From Marinovum algicola (lineage in GTDB: Bacteria > Pseudomonadota > Alphaproteobacteria > Rhodobacterales > Rhodobacteraceae): a stretch of 64,000 nucleotides of DNA. A program made the position numbers and the translations under genes. How positions within the stretch are numbered: position 1 is the stretch's first letter; each line of letters starts with the position of its first letter. The stretch is from the NCBI RefSeq assembly GCF_900109145.1, contig NZ_FNYY01000006.1:124001-188000 (forward strand), written 5' to 3'. The notes under the pieces were generated by a model. It was not told the DNA's origin. It did not search any database and was given only the letters and a program-made list of their open reading frames with translations. Shown in pieces: positions 51,694 to 60,749 of the stretch.

Positions 51694-52147
51694 GGGCCGT
51701 ATGCCCGTGTTCATGCGCATGGGTGCGGCCATGGCCATAGGCGCCGCCCTCCGGGGTGAAAGGCTCGGTGACTTCGGTCAGCGTGGCGCCGAGATGTTCG
51801 AGCATATGCCCGATCACCGGGTCGCGCTGGATCAGCAGTCGGCTGTCGTCGATCTGGCAGGGGGTGTGGCGGTTGCCGATATGCCAGGCCAGCCGGGTGA
51901 GATCGGGGCCGGTGACGGCATAGAGGTCTTCCGCGGCGGCGATGACCTCGATCCGGATGCCGTCGGGCAGCGCAAAGGCCTGGCCGTGATCGACCGAGGT
52001 CGTGTGTTCGAGATCGACGAGAAAGCGCAGGCCGGCCTCCGAGACCAGCACCTTGCGGCGCAGGAACCGGTCGTCATAGGAGAGCTGCACGCGGTCGGTG
52101 CAGGTGTCGACGTGGGGGATCAGGGTCTGGGTAACGGGGAGGGACAT
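51683..52147 (-). CDS. ureE: Urease nickel metallochaperone UreE
   Basis: UreE brings nickel to the urease assembly complex. The 154-residue product has the N-terminal peptide-binding domain and the nickel-binding domain with LAWHIGNRHTPCQI. The C-terminus is His-rich, [15 protein letters not shown], as in many UreE proteins. It lies 80 bases downstream of ureC, a longer gap than between the other genes of the operon. Confidence 0.95.
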   Translation of the reverse strand: MSLPVTQTLIPHVDTCTDRVQLSYDDRFLRRKVLVSEAGLRFLVDLEHTTSVDHGQAFALPDGIRIEVIAAAEDLYAVTGPDLTRLAWHIGNRHTPCQIDDSRLLIQRDPVIGHMLEHLGATLTEVTEPFTPEGGAYGHGRTHAHEHGHTAHAH

Positions 52148-52227
52148 GGTCTAATCCGGTTATAAGGGAAGAAGAGGAACGCGCCGCGCGTGGGGGCAGG
52201 CCGGCCGGGAGTGCATCCCGGAAGGCC

Positions 52228-53988
52228 TCAGAACAGAAAATACCTTTGCGCCATCGGCAGCACCTCGGCCGGCTGGCAGGTCAGCAGCTCGCCGTCGGCG
52301 CGCACCTCGTAGGTTTCGGGATGCACCTCGACCTGAGGTGTGGCGGTGTTGAGTTTCAGGTCCGACTTGCCGATCTTGCGGGTGTTTTCCACCGCCACGG
52401 TCTGCTTCGCCAGGCCCCAGGTGTCGCGGATGCCTTCGGCCTGGGCGGCGGCCGAGACGAAGGTCACCGCGGAGTTCTCGACCGAACGGCCATAGGCGCC
52501 CCACATCGGCCGCGAATAGACCGGCTGCGGCGTCGGGATCGAAGCATTGGGATCGCCCATCTGCGCACAGGCAATGGTGCCGCCGAGCAGGACCATCTCG
52601 GGCTTCACCCCGAAGAACGCCGGGTTCCAGAGCACCAGGTCGGCGCGTTTGCCGACCTCGATCGAGCCGATCTCGTGCGACAGCCCATGCGCGATGGCCG
52701 GGTTGATGGTGTATTTGGCGATATAGCGGCGGACGCGGAAATTGTCGTTGTCGCCGGTCTCCTCGGAGAGCCGCCCGCGCTGTTTCTTCATCTTGTCGGC
52801 GGTCTGCCAGGTGCGGATCAGCACCTCGCCCACCCGGCCCATGGCCTGGCTGTCCGACGCGATGATCGAAAACGCGCCCATGTCGTGCAGGATGTCCTCG
52901 GCGGCGATGGTTTCGCGCCGGATGCGGCTCTCGGCAAAGGCCACATCCTCGGGGATCGACTTGTCGAGGTGGTGACAGACCATGAGCATGTCGAGATGTT
53001 CTTCGAGCGTGTTCACGGTAAACGGCCGCGTCGGGTTGGTCGAAGACGGCAGAACGTGCTCTTCGCCGCAGATCTTGATGATATCGGGGGCGTGGCCGCC
53101 GCCCGCGCCCTCGGTGTGAAAGGCGTGGATGGTGCGGCCTTTCATGGCCTTTACCGTGTGCTCGACAAAGCCGCTCTCGTTGAGCGTATCGGTGTGGATC
53201 ATCACCTGCACGTCCATGTCATCGGCCACGCTCAGGCAGCAGTCGATGGCGCCGGGGGTGGTGCCCCAATCCTCGTGCAGTTTCAGCGCGCAGGCGCCGC
53301 CCTTGACCTGTTCGACCAGCGCTTCGGGCAGTGAGGCATTGCCCTTGCCGGCAAAGGCCAGGTTCATCGGAAAGGCGTCCGCCGCCTGCAACATCCGCCC
53401 CATATGCCAGGGGCCGGGGGTGCAGGTGGTGGCCAGCGTTCCATGCGCCGGGCCGGTGCCGCCGCCCAGCATGGTGGTCAGGCCGGAATGCAGCGCATCC
53501 TCGATCTGCTGCGGGCAGATGAAATGAATGTGGCTGTCGAAACCGCCGGCGGTCAGGATGCGGCCTTCGCCGGCGATTACCTCGGTGCCGGGCCCGACGA
53601 TGATGGTCACGCCGGGCTGGGTGTCGGGGTTGCCGGCCTTGCCGATGGCGGCGATCCGGCCGTCTTTCAGGCCGACATCGGCTTTCACGATGCCGGTGTG
53701 ATCCACGATCAGCGCATTGGTGATGACGGTATCCACCGCACCGCCGGCCTGCGTGACCTGGGCTTGGCCCATGCCATCACGGATCACCTTGCCGCCGCCG
53801 AACTTGACCTCTTCACCGTAGGCGAGGGCGTTCCGACCCTCGCCCCCGGTGAGCGCGGCCCCGGCCTGCTCGGCGGTGAGGTCGCGTTCGACTTCGATGA
53901 TCAGGTCGGTATCGGCCAGCCGCAGGCGGTCGCCGACGGTGGGGCCGAACATGGCGGCGTAATCGGAGCGTTTGATCGTGGCGGGCAT
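52228..53988 (-). CDS. ureC: Urease alpha subunit UreC
   Basis: UreC carries the nickel active site that hydrolyses urea to ammonia and carbamate. The 586-residue product has all expected active-site residues: His153 and His155 (HIHF), the carbamylated Lys236 (ALKLHEDWG), His238, His265, His291, the flap Cys338 and His339 ([12 protein letters not shown]), and Asp379. Length is slightly above the usual 565-570. It starts one base after the ureB stop. Confidence 0.98.
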   Translation of the reverse strand: MPATIKRSDYAAMFGPTVGDRLRLADTDLIIEVERDLTAEQAGAALTGGEGRNALAYGEEVKFGGGKVIRDGMGQAQVTQAGGAVDTVITNALIVDHTGIVKADVGLKDGRIAAIGKAGNPDTQPGVTIIVGPGTEVIAGEGRILTAGGFDSHIHFICPQQIEDALHSGLTTMLGGGTGPAHGTLATTCTPGPWHMGRMLQAADAFPMNLAFAGKGNASLPEALVEQVKGGACALKLHEDWGTTPGAIDCCLSVADDMDVQVMIHTDTLNESGFVEHTVKAMKGRTIHAFHTEGAGGGHAPDIIKICGEEHVLPSSTNPTRPFTVNTLEEHLDMLMVCHHLDKSIPEDVAFAESRIRRETIAAEDILHDMGAFSIIASDSQAMGRVGEVLIRTWQTADKMKKQRGRLSEETGDNDNFRVRRYIAKYTINPAIAHGLSHEIGSIEVGKRADLVLWNPAFFGVKPEMVLLGGTIACAQMGDPNASIPTPQPVYSRPMWGAYGRSVENSAVTFVSAAAQAEGIRDTWGLAKQTVAVENTRKIGKSDLKLNTATPQVEVHPETYEVRADGELLTCQPAEVLPMAQRYFLF

Positions 53989-53989
53989 C

Positions 53990-54295
53990 TCAGAGGTCTC
54001 CCATCACATGTTGATTGAAACCAAAGATCCGCCGCGCCCCGGAAATCGGGATCAGGCTGACCTCGCGCCGCTGGCCCGGTTCGAACCGGACGGCGGTGCC
54101 GGCGGCAATGTCCAGACGTCGCCCGCGCGCGGCGTCACGGTCGAACTCCAGCGCGGGATTGGCCTCGGCAAAGTGGTAGTGCGAGCCGACCTGCACCGGG
54201 CGGTCGCCGGTATTGGCGACCATCAGGGTGAGCGCTTCGGCGCCCGGGTTGAGCGTCAGCGTGCCGGCGGCGGGAATGAGCTCGCCCGGGATCAT
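53990..54295 (-). CDS. ureB: Urease beta subunit UreB
   Basis: UreB is the small structural subunit of urease. The 101-residue product starts [18 protein letters not shown], and has the signature [20 protein letters not shown] and [18 protein letters not shown]. Its ATG overlaps the stop of the small membrane protein gene upstream by four bases. Confidence 0.97.
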   Translation of the reverse strand: MIPGELIPAAGTLTLNPGAEALTLMVANTGDRPVQVGSHYHFAEANPALEFDRDAARGRRLDIAAGTAVRFEPGQRREVSLIPISGARRIFGFNQHVMGDL

Positions 54296-54459
54296 TTGCG
54301 CAGCACCATCAGCGCGGCGGCGACGGCGATGAGGCCCAGCGCCATTGCAACGGTCAGCCAGTTGCCGGAGTCATGCGGATGCAGATGGGCGCCGGAATGG
54401 GCGAGGGCCGGGGCAGTCGAAAGGGTTAGGGTGAAAAGCGGGGCGAGCAGGCGGGTCAT
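54292..54459 (-). CDS. Small His-rich membrane protein in the urease operon
   Basis: The 55-residue product from the ATG at 54459 (GGAG eight bases upstream) begins [20 protein letters not shown], a signal peptide or first membrane helix. A short periplasmic stretch [14 protein letters not shown] with four His follows, then one membrane helix [19 protein letters not shown] and a tail RK. It is coupled to ureB by an ATGA overlap and lies between ureA and ureB. The His-rich exterior segment near a membrane start resembles the N-terminus of nickel permeases such as HupE/UreJ, so a role in nickel handling is possible but unproven. Confidence 0.75.
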   Translation of the reverse strand: MTRLLAPLFTLTLSTAPALAHSGAHLHPHDSGNWLTVAMALGLIAVAAALMVLRK

Positions 54460-54480
54460 GGGGAATTCTCCTGTTGGGGC

Positions 54481-54499
54481 GGTGGGTTGCAAACCCACC
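54481..54499. repeat. GGTGGGTT hairpin between ureA and the small gene
   Basis: GGTGGGTT (54481-54488), loop GCA and AACCCACC (54492-54499) form a perfect 8-base-pair hairpin followed by CTACGGG. It lies inside the urease operon, 7 bases before the ureA stop (read leftward, just after ureA). The sequence looks like a widely dispersed palindromic repeat. Confidence 0.6.
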
Positions 54500-54506
54500 C
54501 TACGGG

Positions 54507-54809
54507 TCAGCGGATCGGGTTGTGGACGGTGACAAGCTTGGTGCCGTCGGGAAAGGTGGCCTCGACCTGGACCTCGTGGATCATCTCCGGCACGCCTTCC
54601 ATGCAATGGTCGCGGGTGATCACCTGCGCGCCCGCCTCCATCATGTCGGCGACAGACCGGCCGTCGCGCGCGCCTTCGACCACCGCGTCGGTGATCAGGG
54701 CAATCGCCTCGGGGTGGTTCAGCTTGACGCCTCGGTCGAGCCGCTTGCGGGCGATCTCGGCCGCCATGGCGACCAGAAGCTTGTCCTTTTCGCGGGGGGT
54801 CAGGTTCAT
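54507..54809 (-). CDS. ureA: Urease gamma subunit UreA
   Basis: UreA is the smallest structural subunit. The 100-residue product from the ATG at 54809 starts [20 protein letters not shown] and has [16 protein letters not shown] and [20 protein letters not shown], the family signatures. It follows ureD by 4 bases. Codons upstream in the same frame overlap ureD and are not conserved. Confidence 0.97.
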   Translation of the reverse strand: MNLTPREKDKLLVAMAAEIARKRLDRGVKLNHPEAIALITDAVVEGARDGRSVADMMEAGAQVITRDHCMEGVPEMIHEVQVEATFPDGTKLVTVHNPIR

Positions 54810-54813
54810 GAGG

Positions 54814-55698
54814 TCACAATCTCCAGGAAACAGGCAGGGTATCGCCCGACAGACGGTCCAGCACCGGCAGCAGATGCTGCCGCAGCACATGGCTGTCAGG
54901 GCATAGAAGACGCAGCACCAGCACATCCGGCGCCAGCAGGCTGGCGCCGCCGCAGGTGGCAAGCTGGGCGCGGACGGCGGCCAGATGCGCCTCGGCGTCT
55001 GGCGCGACATAGACCAGCGAGGCCATCGCCCCGGCGCCATCGCCGATCGGGCGCCGGGCCAATTGTCGGCTGATGTCGCCCTCGAGCCGCACCGCATCGC
55101 AATAAAGCGGCTGGCCCGCCCGGCGCAGGGTGATCCGGTCGTGAAACCGGGCGTCGGTCAGGGTTTCGCCCATGGCGGCGCGCCCGAAGATCACCGGTTC
55201 GACCATCAAGAGCCGTGCATCGGCGGCCAGATCGACGCTCAACCGCCGCCGCAGCGCGCAGCCGTCATAAAGAATGAGTTCCTGCGGCAGCCAATGCAAT
55301 GTCGCACCGGCAGCCACCTGAAGCGTGCTGTCGACCCGGCCGAATTCGCCGTCGCGGCTGCGATAGGCGCGCTCGGCCGCCTGCGTCGTCAGCCCCAGCG
55401 CCGCGCCCGGCCCGGCGCTGGCAGTCAGCGACAGTCGGTCGCCACCGGTCACGCCGCCGGCGGTATTGATGCAGATCGTCTGCAACATCGCGCCCGCCCG
55501 CGGAAACAGCGCCTTCATCGCGCCGGCCTGGCGCAACCCGTCGATCACGCTGCGCCCGCCATGGCGTTTCGCCGACAGCACGATCTCCCCGCGCGCCCGG
55601 GGCTGGGCGTCAAGCGGCTGAAACGCTTGGGGTATCGGGGGATGCAGGGTGATGGGCTTGCTCCGCTTGGATGACGTGATCTGCTGCGGATTGAGCAT
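54814..55698 (-). CDS. ureD: Urease accessory protein UreD (UreH)
   Basis: UreD is the scaffold that binds urease apoprotein and receives UreF and UreG. The 294-residue product has [20 protein letters not shown] (77-96), [10 protein letters not shown], and [20 protein letters not shown], which are family features. It is the first gene of the leftward operon ureD-ureA-small-ureB-ureC-ureE-ureF-ureG and faces urtA. Confidence 0.94.
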   Translation of the reverse strand: MLNPQQITSSKRSKPITLHPPIPQAFQPLDAQPRARGEIVLSAKRHGGRSVIDGLRQAGAMKALFPRAGAMLQTICINTAGGVTGGDRLSLTASAGPGAALGLTTQAAERAYRSRDGEFGRVDSTLQVAAGATLHWLPQELILYDGCALRRRLSVDLAADARLLMVEPVIFGRAAMGETLTDARFHDRITLRRAGQPLYCDAVRLEGDISRQLARRPIGDGAGAMASLVYVAPDAEAHLAAVRAQLATCGGASLLAPDVLVLRLLCPDSHVLRQHLLPVLDRLSGDTLPVSWRL

Positions 55699-56053
55699 AT
55701 GGGCGCCGCCAATGGCCAGATTCGCGGCAGTTTGGAAGCAAGTGCCGGGCCATTTCGCCTAATTTTTAGACAAAAGTGGTTAACAGCGCCCGGAAATGGG
55801 GCAATTGCCGAGGAGCGGCCTGAAATCCTCCCGGCAGAATTGATCCATTCGCCGCAATGCAGAACTCATGTCCTTGCTCACGCAACGGTGACATCCCGCT
55901 AGGGCAACCGGCGCAGGGCGTGTGACGGCCAAGAGAACTGGCATTCGTAGCGGCCGCCACACTTTCGCAACATGAACGTTGCAGGGCTTTCTGTAGGCCG
56001 CCGCGCCCGCTGGCGCAATGGCCCCACAGCCGCTCTGCGGGGAGAGACAAGAT
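55699..56053. promoter_or_regulatory. Divergent control region between ureD and urtA
   Basis: This 355-base gap should hold the promoters for the urease operon (left) and the urea importer (right). I find one inverted repeat, GCAAC-N6-GTTGC (55967-55982), about 75 bases before urtA, and an AT-rich stretch near 55760-55785. I could not find a convincing sigma-54 or NtrC site. A small rightward ORF at 55699-55902 looks accidental. Confidence 0.5.
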
Positions 56054-57340
56054 ATGACCCGTATCAGCAAGACATTCACCTCTATCGCCGCACTTGGCAT
56101 GTTCGCCGCCGCGCCCGCGCTGGCGCAACAGGACTGCCCGATCAAGGTCGGCGTGCTGCACTCGCTCAGCGGCACCATGGCCATTTCCGAAACCACGCTG
56201 AAAGACACCGTCGAAATGCTGGTCGAACAGCAGAACGACGCCGGCGGCCTGCTGGGCTGCGAGCTTGAAGCGGTTGTCGTCGATCCGGCCTCGGACTGGC
56301 CGCTGTTTGCCGAAAAGGCGCGCGAGCTGCTGAGCGTGCATGAGGTCGACGTGATCTTCGGCAACTGGACCTCGGTCAGCCGCAAATCCGTCCTGCCGGT
56401 GATCGAAGAGCTGAACGGCCTGCTGTTCTACCCGGTGCAATACGAAGGCGAGGAAAGCTCCAAGAACGTCTTCTACACCGGCGCCGCCCCCAACCAGCAG
56501 GCGATCCCGGCCACCGATTACTTCCTCGAAGAGCTCGGCGTCGAGAAATTCGCCCTGCTCGGCACCGATTACGTCTATCCCCGCACCACCAACAACATCC
56601 TGGAATCCTACCTGAAATCCAAGGGCATCCCCGAGGAGGACATCTTCGTCAACTACACCCCCTTCGGGCATTCGGACTGGGCCACCATCGTGGCGGATGT
56701 CGTGGCGCTCGGCGCCGATGGCAAGCAGGTCGGCGTGATCTCGACGATCAACGGCGACGCCAATATCGGCTTTTACAAGGAACTGGCCGCCGCCGGCGTT
56801 TCGGCCGACGACATCCCCGTCGTCGCCTTCTCGGTGGGTGAGGAAGAGCTCTCGGGCCTCGACACCTCCAACCTCGTCGGCCACCTCGCCGCCTGGAACT
56901 ACTTCCAGTCCGCTGAAACCGAGGCCAATGCCGCCTTCATCGACACCTGGAAGGCCCGCATGGGCGCGGAGCGTGTGACCAATGACCCGATGGAGGCCCA
57001 TTACATCGGCTTCAACATGTGGGTGAACGCGGTCACCGATGCCGAAACCACCGAGGTCGATGCCGTCCGTACCGCGATGTACGGTCAGGAATTCCCGAAC
57101 CTGACCGGCGGCACCGCGGTCATGCTGCCCAACCATCACCTGGCCAAGCCGGTGCTGATCGGCGAGATCACCGAGGACGGACAATTCGACATCGTCAGCC
57201 AGACCGAGGAAGTCCCGGGCGACGCCTGGACCGATTTCCTGCCGGAATCGGCGGTGCTGAAGTCCGATTGGAAAGACCTCGGCTGCGGCATGTACAACAC
57301 CGAGACCTCGACCTGCGTCCAGATCAAGTCGAACTACTGA
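56054..57340 (+). CDS. urtA: Urea ABC transporter substrate-binding protein UrtA
   Basis: UrtA binds urea in the periplasm for the UrtBCDE importer. The 428-residue product from the ATG at 56054 has a signal peptide (cleavage after ALA near residue 24) and the Peripla_BP_5 family form: CPIKVGVLHSLSGTMAISET, NWTSVSRKSVLPVIEELNGL and LFYPVQYEGEESSKNVFYTG, the last two near the ligand site in UrtA. GGGGAGAG precedes the start. First gene of the importer operon. Confidence 0.96.
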   Translation: MTRISKTFTSIAALGMFAAAPALAQQDCPIKVGVLHSLSGTMAISETTLKDTVEMLVEQQNDAGGLLGCELEAVVVDPASDWPLFAEKARELLSVHEVDVIFGNWTSVSRKSVLPVIEELNGLLFYPVQYEGEESSKNVFYTGAAPNQQAIPATDYFLEELGVEKFALLGTDYVYPRTTNNILESYLKSKGIPEEDIFVNYTPFGHSDWATIVADVVALGADGKQVGVISTINGDANIGFYKELAAAGVSADDIPVVAFSVGEEELSGLDTSNLVGHLAAWNYFQSAETEANAAFIDTWKARMGAERVTNDPMEAHYIGFNMWVNAVTDAETTEVDAVRTAMYGQEFPNLTGGTAVMLPNHHLAKPVLIGEITEDGQFDIVSQTEEVPGDAWTDFLPESAVLKSDWKDLGCGMYNTETSTCVQIKSNY

Positions 57341-57409
57341 TCTGACCTCCCGAGGGGCGTGGCCATCGTGCCGCGCCCCCGCTCTCCTCGACAGAACAGG
57401 CCCCTGAAT

Positions 57410-59392
57410 ATGCACCGCGTTCTTTTCGCGTGCCTGACCCTTCTGTGCCTGCCGCTGATGGCAGCGGCGCAGGATCAGGCCCCGAACTCCTCACAATCGT
57501 CCACCACCGACGCCGCCCTGCAAGCGATCCTGCAAGAGCATGCGCCACTTGTCGCCAAACCGTCGCGCCGTACCATTGGCACGGTGCTCGATGCGCTCAC
57601 GGCCTCCGGCCTGCCGCAGGTGCCGGTCTTCCTGAACCGCTACGCCGAAAAGGAGGTCTGGCAGCGCGAGGCGGATGGGGTGTTCTTCTATGCCGAGGAA
57701 ACCGGTGACGCCTATGCCCTGACCGACATCGACAGCGGTGACGTCCTGGCCGAGGTGGACGGCGACGGCCTGAAGAACATCAAGCCCAACGGCGGTGTCC
57801 GGCGCGAGATCGGCGCGGCATTGGTGCAGTTCCAGCTCTCCGATCCCGACATCACCCGCCGCCGCGACGCGCTCGACGCGATCTCGCGCAATCCCGATCC
57901 CTCGCAGCTCGCCGCGCTGACCGCCTCGATCGAGGGCGAGACCGACGCCGGCCTGCGCAGCCGCAAGGCGCGGCTCGCCACCTATCTCACCGCCCGTTTC
58001 GGCGACACTTCCGAAGCCCGGATCACGGCTATCCGCACCCTGTCCGACGACCTCAGCGTCGAAGGCCGCGCGGTGCTCAACCAGATCCTCGCCACGCGTT
58101 TCGCCGCGGCGCAATCCCTGCCCGGCGACAGCAATATCGCCCGCGTGCTTACCCCGGGCGAGGGCATCGACCGCGACACCGCCTATGCCGCCCTGGTCGA
58201 TGCCGATCTCGCCCCGCCGCTGGTTGATGCCGGCGCGGTCCGCGCCGCGCTCGAAGCCAACATCACCGGAGGCCGGGTCGGCGGCATCCCGCTCGGCCAG
58301 CTCGGCACTGCCGAAGCCCGCGCCAGGGCCTATGCCGCTCTGGCCGCCGAAGGCACGGTGCCGCAACAGGTCACCGAAGCGGACATCGACGCCGCCCTCG
58401 CGGCGCATGTCTTCTTCGACAGCTACGAAGAGACCGATCCGGCGATCACCGGGGCCGCCGAGGACACGCTGGCCGCCGTGCGCACCCGCGTCGGCGTCGG
58501 CCAGACCATCGATCTGACGATGGATGCGGTGTCGCTGGCCTCGATCTACTTCCTCGCCGCCATCGGCCTCGCCATCACCTTCGGCGTCATGGGGGTGATC
58601 AACATGGCGCATGGCGAATTCATCATGATGGGCGCCTATACCGGCTATGTGGTCCAGCTCTTCGTGCCCGATTACACCCTGTCGCTGGTGGTCGCCCTGC
58701 CGCTGGCCTTCGCCGTCACCTTCGCCGCCGGCGTCGCGATGGAGCGGCTGGTGATCCGCTGGCTCTACCACCGCCCGCTCGAGACGCTGCTCGCCACCTT
58801 CGGCATCTCGATCGCCCTGCAACAGCTGGCCAAGAACATCTTCGGCACCCAGGCCCGCCCGCTGACCTCGCCGGGCTGGCTCGATGGCGCCTGGGTGCTC
58901 AACGACGTGGTGCAGATCGCCTATATCCGCATCGCGATCTTCGTGCTGGCGCTGCTGTTCCTCGGTCTGCTGCTCTTCATCCTCAAGAAGACCCGCCTCG
59001 GGCTGGAAGTGCGCGCCGTGACGCAGAATCCGCGCATGGCGTCGTCGATGGGCATCAATCCCGACCGGATCAACATGCTGACCTTCGGCCTCGGCTCGGG
59101 CATCGCCGGCATCGCCGGCGTCGCCATCGGCCTTTACGCCAAGGTCACCTCGGAAATGGGCGCCGATTACATCGTGCAGAGCTTCATGACCGTGGTCGTG
59201 GGCGGCGTCGGCAATGTCTGGGGCACGCTCGCCGGCGCCACGCTGATCGGCTTCCTGCAAAAGGGCATCGAGTTCTTCAACCCGTCGAACACGCTCGCCG
59301 CCCAGACCTACATGATCCTCTTCATCATCCTCTTCATCCAGTTCCGTCCCAAGGGCATCGTCGCCCTCAAGGGCCGCGCCGCAGGAGACTGA
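57410..59392 (+). CDS. urtB: Urea ABC transporter permease UrtB
   Basis: UrtB is a LivH-type permease of the urea importer. The 660-residue product from the ATG at 57410 has a signal peptide (about 1-20) and a long periplasmic N-terminal domain (to about residue 375) made of repeated helical stretches, a feature of UrtB that is absent from amino acid LivH proteins. The membrane part begins SLASIYFLAAIGLAITFGVM and includes the family motif GVINMAHGEFIMMGAYTGYV. It ends QFRPKGIVALKGRA. Confidence 0.95.
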   Translation: MHRVLFACLTLLCLPLMAAAQDQAPNSSQSSTTDAALQAILQEHAPLVAKPSRRTIGTVLDALTASGLPQVPVFLNRYAEKEVWQREADGVFFYAEETGDAYALTDIDSGDVLAEVDGDGLKNIKPNGGVRREIGAALVQFQLSDPDITRRRDALDAISRNPDPSQLAALTASIEGETDAGLRSRKARLATYLTARFGDTSEARITAIRTLSDDLSVEGRAVLNQILATRFAAAQSLPGDSNIARVLTPGEGIDRDTAYAALVDADLAPPLVDAGAVRAALEANITGGRVGGIPLGQLGTAEARARAYAALAAEGTVPQQVTEADIDAALAAHVFFDSYEETDPAITGAAEDTLAAVRTRVGVGQTIDLTMDAVSLASIYFLAAIGLAITFGVMGVINMAHGEFIMMGAYTGYVVQLFVPDYTLSLVVALPLAFAVTFAAGVAMERLVIRWLYHRPLETLLATFGISIALQQLAKNIFGTQARPLTSPGWLDGAWVLNDVVQIAYIRIAIFVLALLFLGLLLFILKKTRLGLEVRAVTQNPRMASSMGINPDRINMLTFGLGSGIAGIAGVAIGLYAKVTSEMGADYIVQSFMTVVVGGVGNVWGTLAGATLIGFLQKGIEFFNPSNTLAAQTYMILFIILFIQFRPKGIVALKGRAAGD

Positions 59393-59394
59393 CC

Positions 59395-59520
59395 ATGACC
59401 CATCCAGTCCTTCCTCTTGCCGAAAATACCGCGGGGGAGTCCGCTGCAAGCGGACGGGGGCAGAGCCCCCGCCCCCGGCGACGCCAGAGGCGGCGCAACA
59501 TGAAAGGCGCAGCCCAATGA
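59395..59520 (+). CDS. Possible 41-residue coupled ORF between urtB and urtC
   Basis: An ATG two bases after the urtB stop, with GGAG seven bases upstream, opens a frame that ends in a TGA overlapping the urtC start by four bases. The product would start MTHPVLPLAENTAGESAASG and be Arg-rich in its second half (SPRPRRRQRRRNMKGAAQ). Its DNA contains two adjacent hairpins, so the frame may be the accidental reading of a repeat inserted in the operon. Even so, the start, ribosome site and overlap make coupled translation into urtC possible. Confidence 0.3.
   Translation: MTHPVLPLAENTAGESAASGRGQSPRPRRRQRRRNMKGAAQ
59439..59470. repeat. Tandem hairpins between urtB and urtC
   Basis: GTCCGCT/AGCGGAC (59439-59445 and 59449-59455, loop GCA) is followed directly by GGGGGC/GCCCCC (59456-59461 and 59465-59470, loop AGA), then another C-rich run. 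The two perfect stems with no gap suggest a dispersed palindromic repeat, and could lower read-through or protect upstream mRNA. Confidence 0.6.
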
Positions 59521-60749
59521 CCCGATCCTTCCTCTTCCGCAACCCGTCGGTGATGTGGTTCCTCGCCGCATTGGCGCTTTTCACCCTCGGGGTCACCGCG
59601 CTCAGCGAGGCCACCGGCGTGGGCTTTGTCTCCACCAGCTTCGTCAAGACCCTGGGCAAGACCCTCTGTCTCGCGCTCATCGCCATCGCCATGGACGTGG
59701 TCTGGGGCTATTGCGGCATTCTCTCGCTTGGCCATTTCGCCTTCTTCGGCATCGGCGGCTATGCCATCGGCATGTGGCTGATGTATGCCCGCACCGAGGG
59801 CATCGTGCTCGAAAGCCTGCAAGCCGGCGCCCTGCCGCCGACGCCCCAGGAGATTTCCGACGCTATCGCCGGCCAGATCTTCGGCGTGGTCGGCGCCTCG
59901 GAACTGCCGGGCCTGTGGAGTTTCGCGCATTCCCTGCCGCTGCAACTCATCGCCGTCATCCTCGTCCCCGGCCTCCTGGCCCTGGTCTTCGGCTGGCTCG
60001 CCTTCCGCAGCCGCGTCACCGGCGTCTACCTGTCGATCCTGACCCAGGCGATGACCCTGGCGCTGTCGCTCTACCTCTTTCAGAACGACACCGGGCTCAG
60101 GGGCAACAACGGCCTCTCCGGCCTGCAAAACATCCCCGGCTTCGAGGACACGCCGCAGGCGATGATCTCGATGGCCTTCTTCTGGGGCTCGGCGCTGGCT
60201 TTGGGGCTGGGCTACCTGCTCTTTGCCGTCGTGGTCGACGGCAAGATGGGCAGCGTGATCCGCGCGATCCGCGACAACGAGGCGCGGGTCCGCTTCCTCG
60301 GCTACCATGTCGAGAGCTACAAGCTCTTTGTCTTCACCCTGACCGCCATTGTGGCGGGCATTGCCGGGGCGCTGTATTACCCGCAGGCCGGCATCATCAA
60401 CCCGGCCGAGATCGCGCCCATCGCCTCGATCTACCTCGCCGTCTGGGTGGCGATCGGCGGCCGCGGCCGGCTATACGGCGCGGTGATCGGCGCCGCCTTC
60501 GTCTCGCTGCTGTCGAGCTGGTTCACCGGCGGCGGCGCGCCGGCCATTCCGCTGGGCTTCTACACCATCCAGTGGACCGACTGGTGGCTGGTGTTGCTGG
60601 GCCTGTCGTTCGTCGCCGTCACCCTGTTCTTCCCCAAGGGCATCGGCGGCCTCTTCGATTACATCACCATCCGCCATCCGATCCCCGACCGTGTGGGCGA
60701 TTACGGACCCGACGGCGGCGCACGACGCAAGGAGGAGGGCAAGCCATGA
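59517..60749 (+). CDS. urtC: Urea ABC transporter permease UrtC
   Basis: UrtC is the LivM-type permease that pairs with UrtB. The 410-residue product is strongly hydrophobic with family motifs DVVWGYCGILSLGHFAFFG (61-79), FRSRVTGVYLSILTQAMTLA, and AIRDNEARVRFLGYHVESYK, the coupling loop. The start overlaps the small ORF by four bases, and the end overlaps urtD by four bases. Confidence 0.95.
   Translation: MTRSFLFRNPSVMWFLAALALFTLGVTALSEATGVGFVSTSFVKTLGKTLCLALIAIAMDVVWGYCGILSLGHFAFFGIGGYAIGMWLMYARTEGIVLESLQAGALPPTPQEISDAIAGQIFGVVGASELPGLWSFAHSLPLQLIAVILVPGLLALVFGWLAFRSRVTGVYLSILTQAMTLALSLYLFQNDTGLRGNNGLSGLQNIPGFEDTPQAMISMAFFWGSALALGLGYLLFAVVVDGKMGSVIRAIRDNEARVRFLGYHVESYKLFVFTLTAIVAGIAGALYYPQAGIINPAEIAPIASIYLAVWVAIGGRGRLYGAVIGAAFVSLLSSWFTGGGAPAIPLGFYTIQWTDWWLVLLGLSFVAVTLFFPKGIGGLFDYITIRHPIPDRVGDYGPDGGARRKEEGKP

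Noticed and set aside
55699-55902. Small rightward ORF of 67 codons in the ureD-urtA gap
   Set aside because: No ribosome site, no signal or recognisable sequence, and it covers the region where the divergent promoters must lie.
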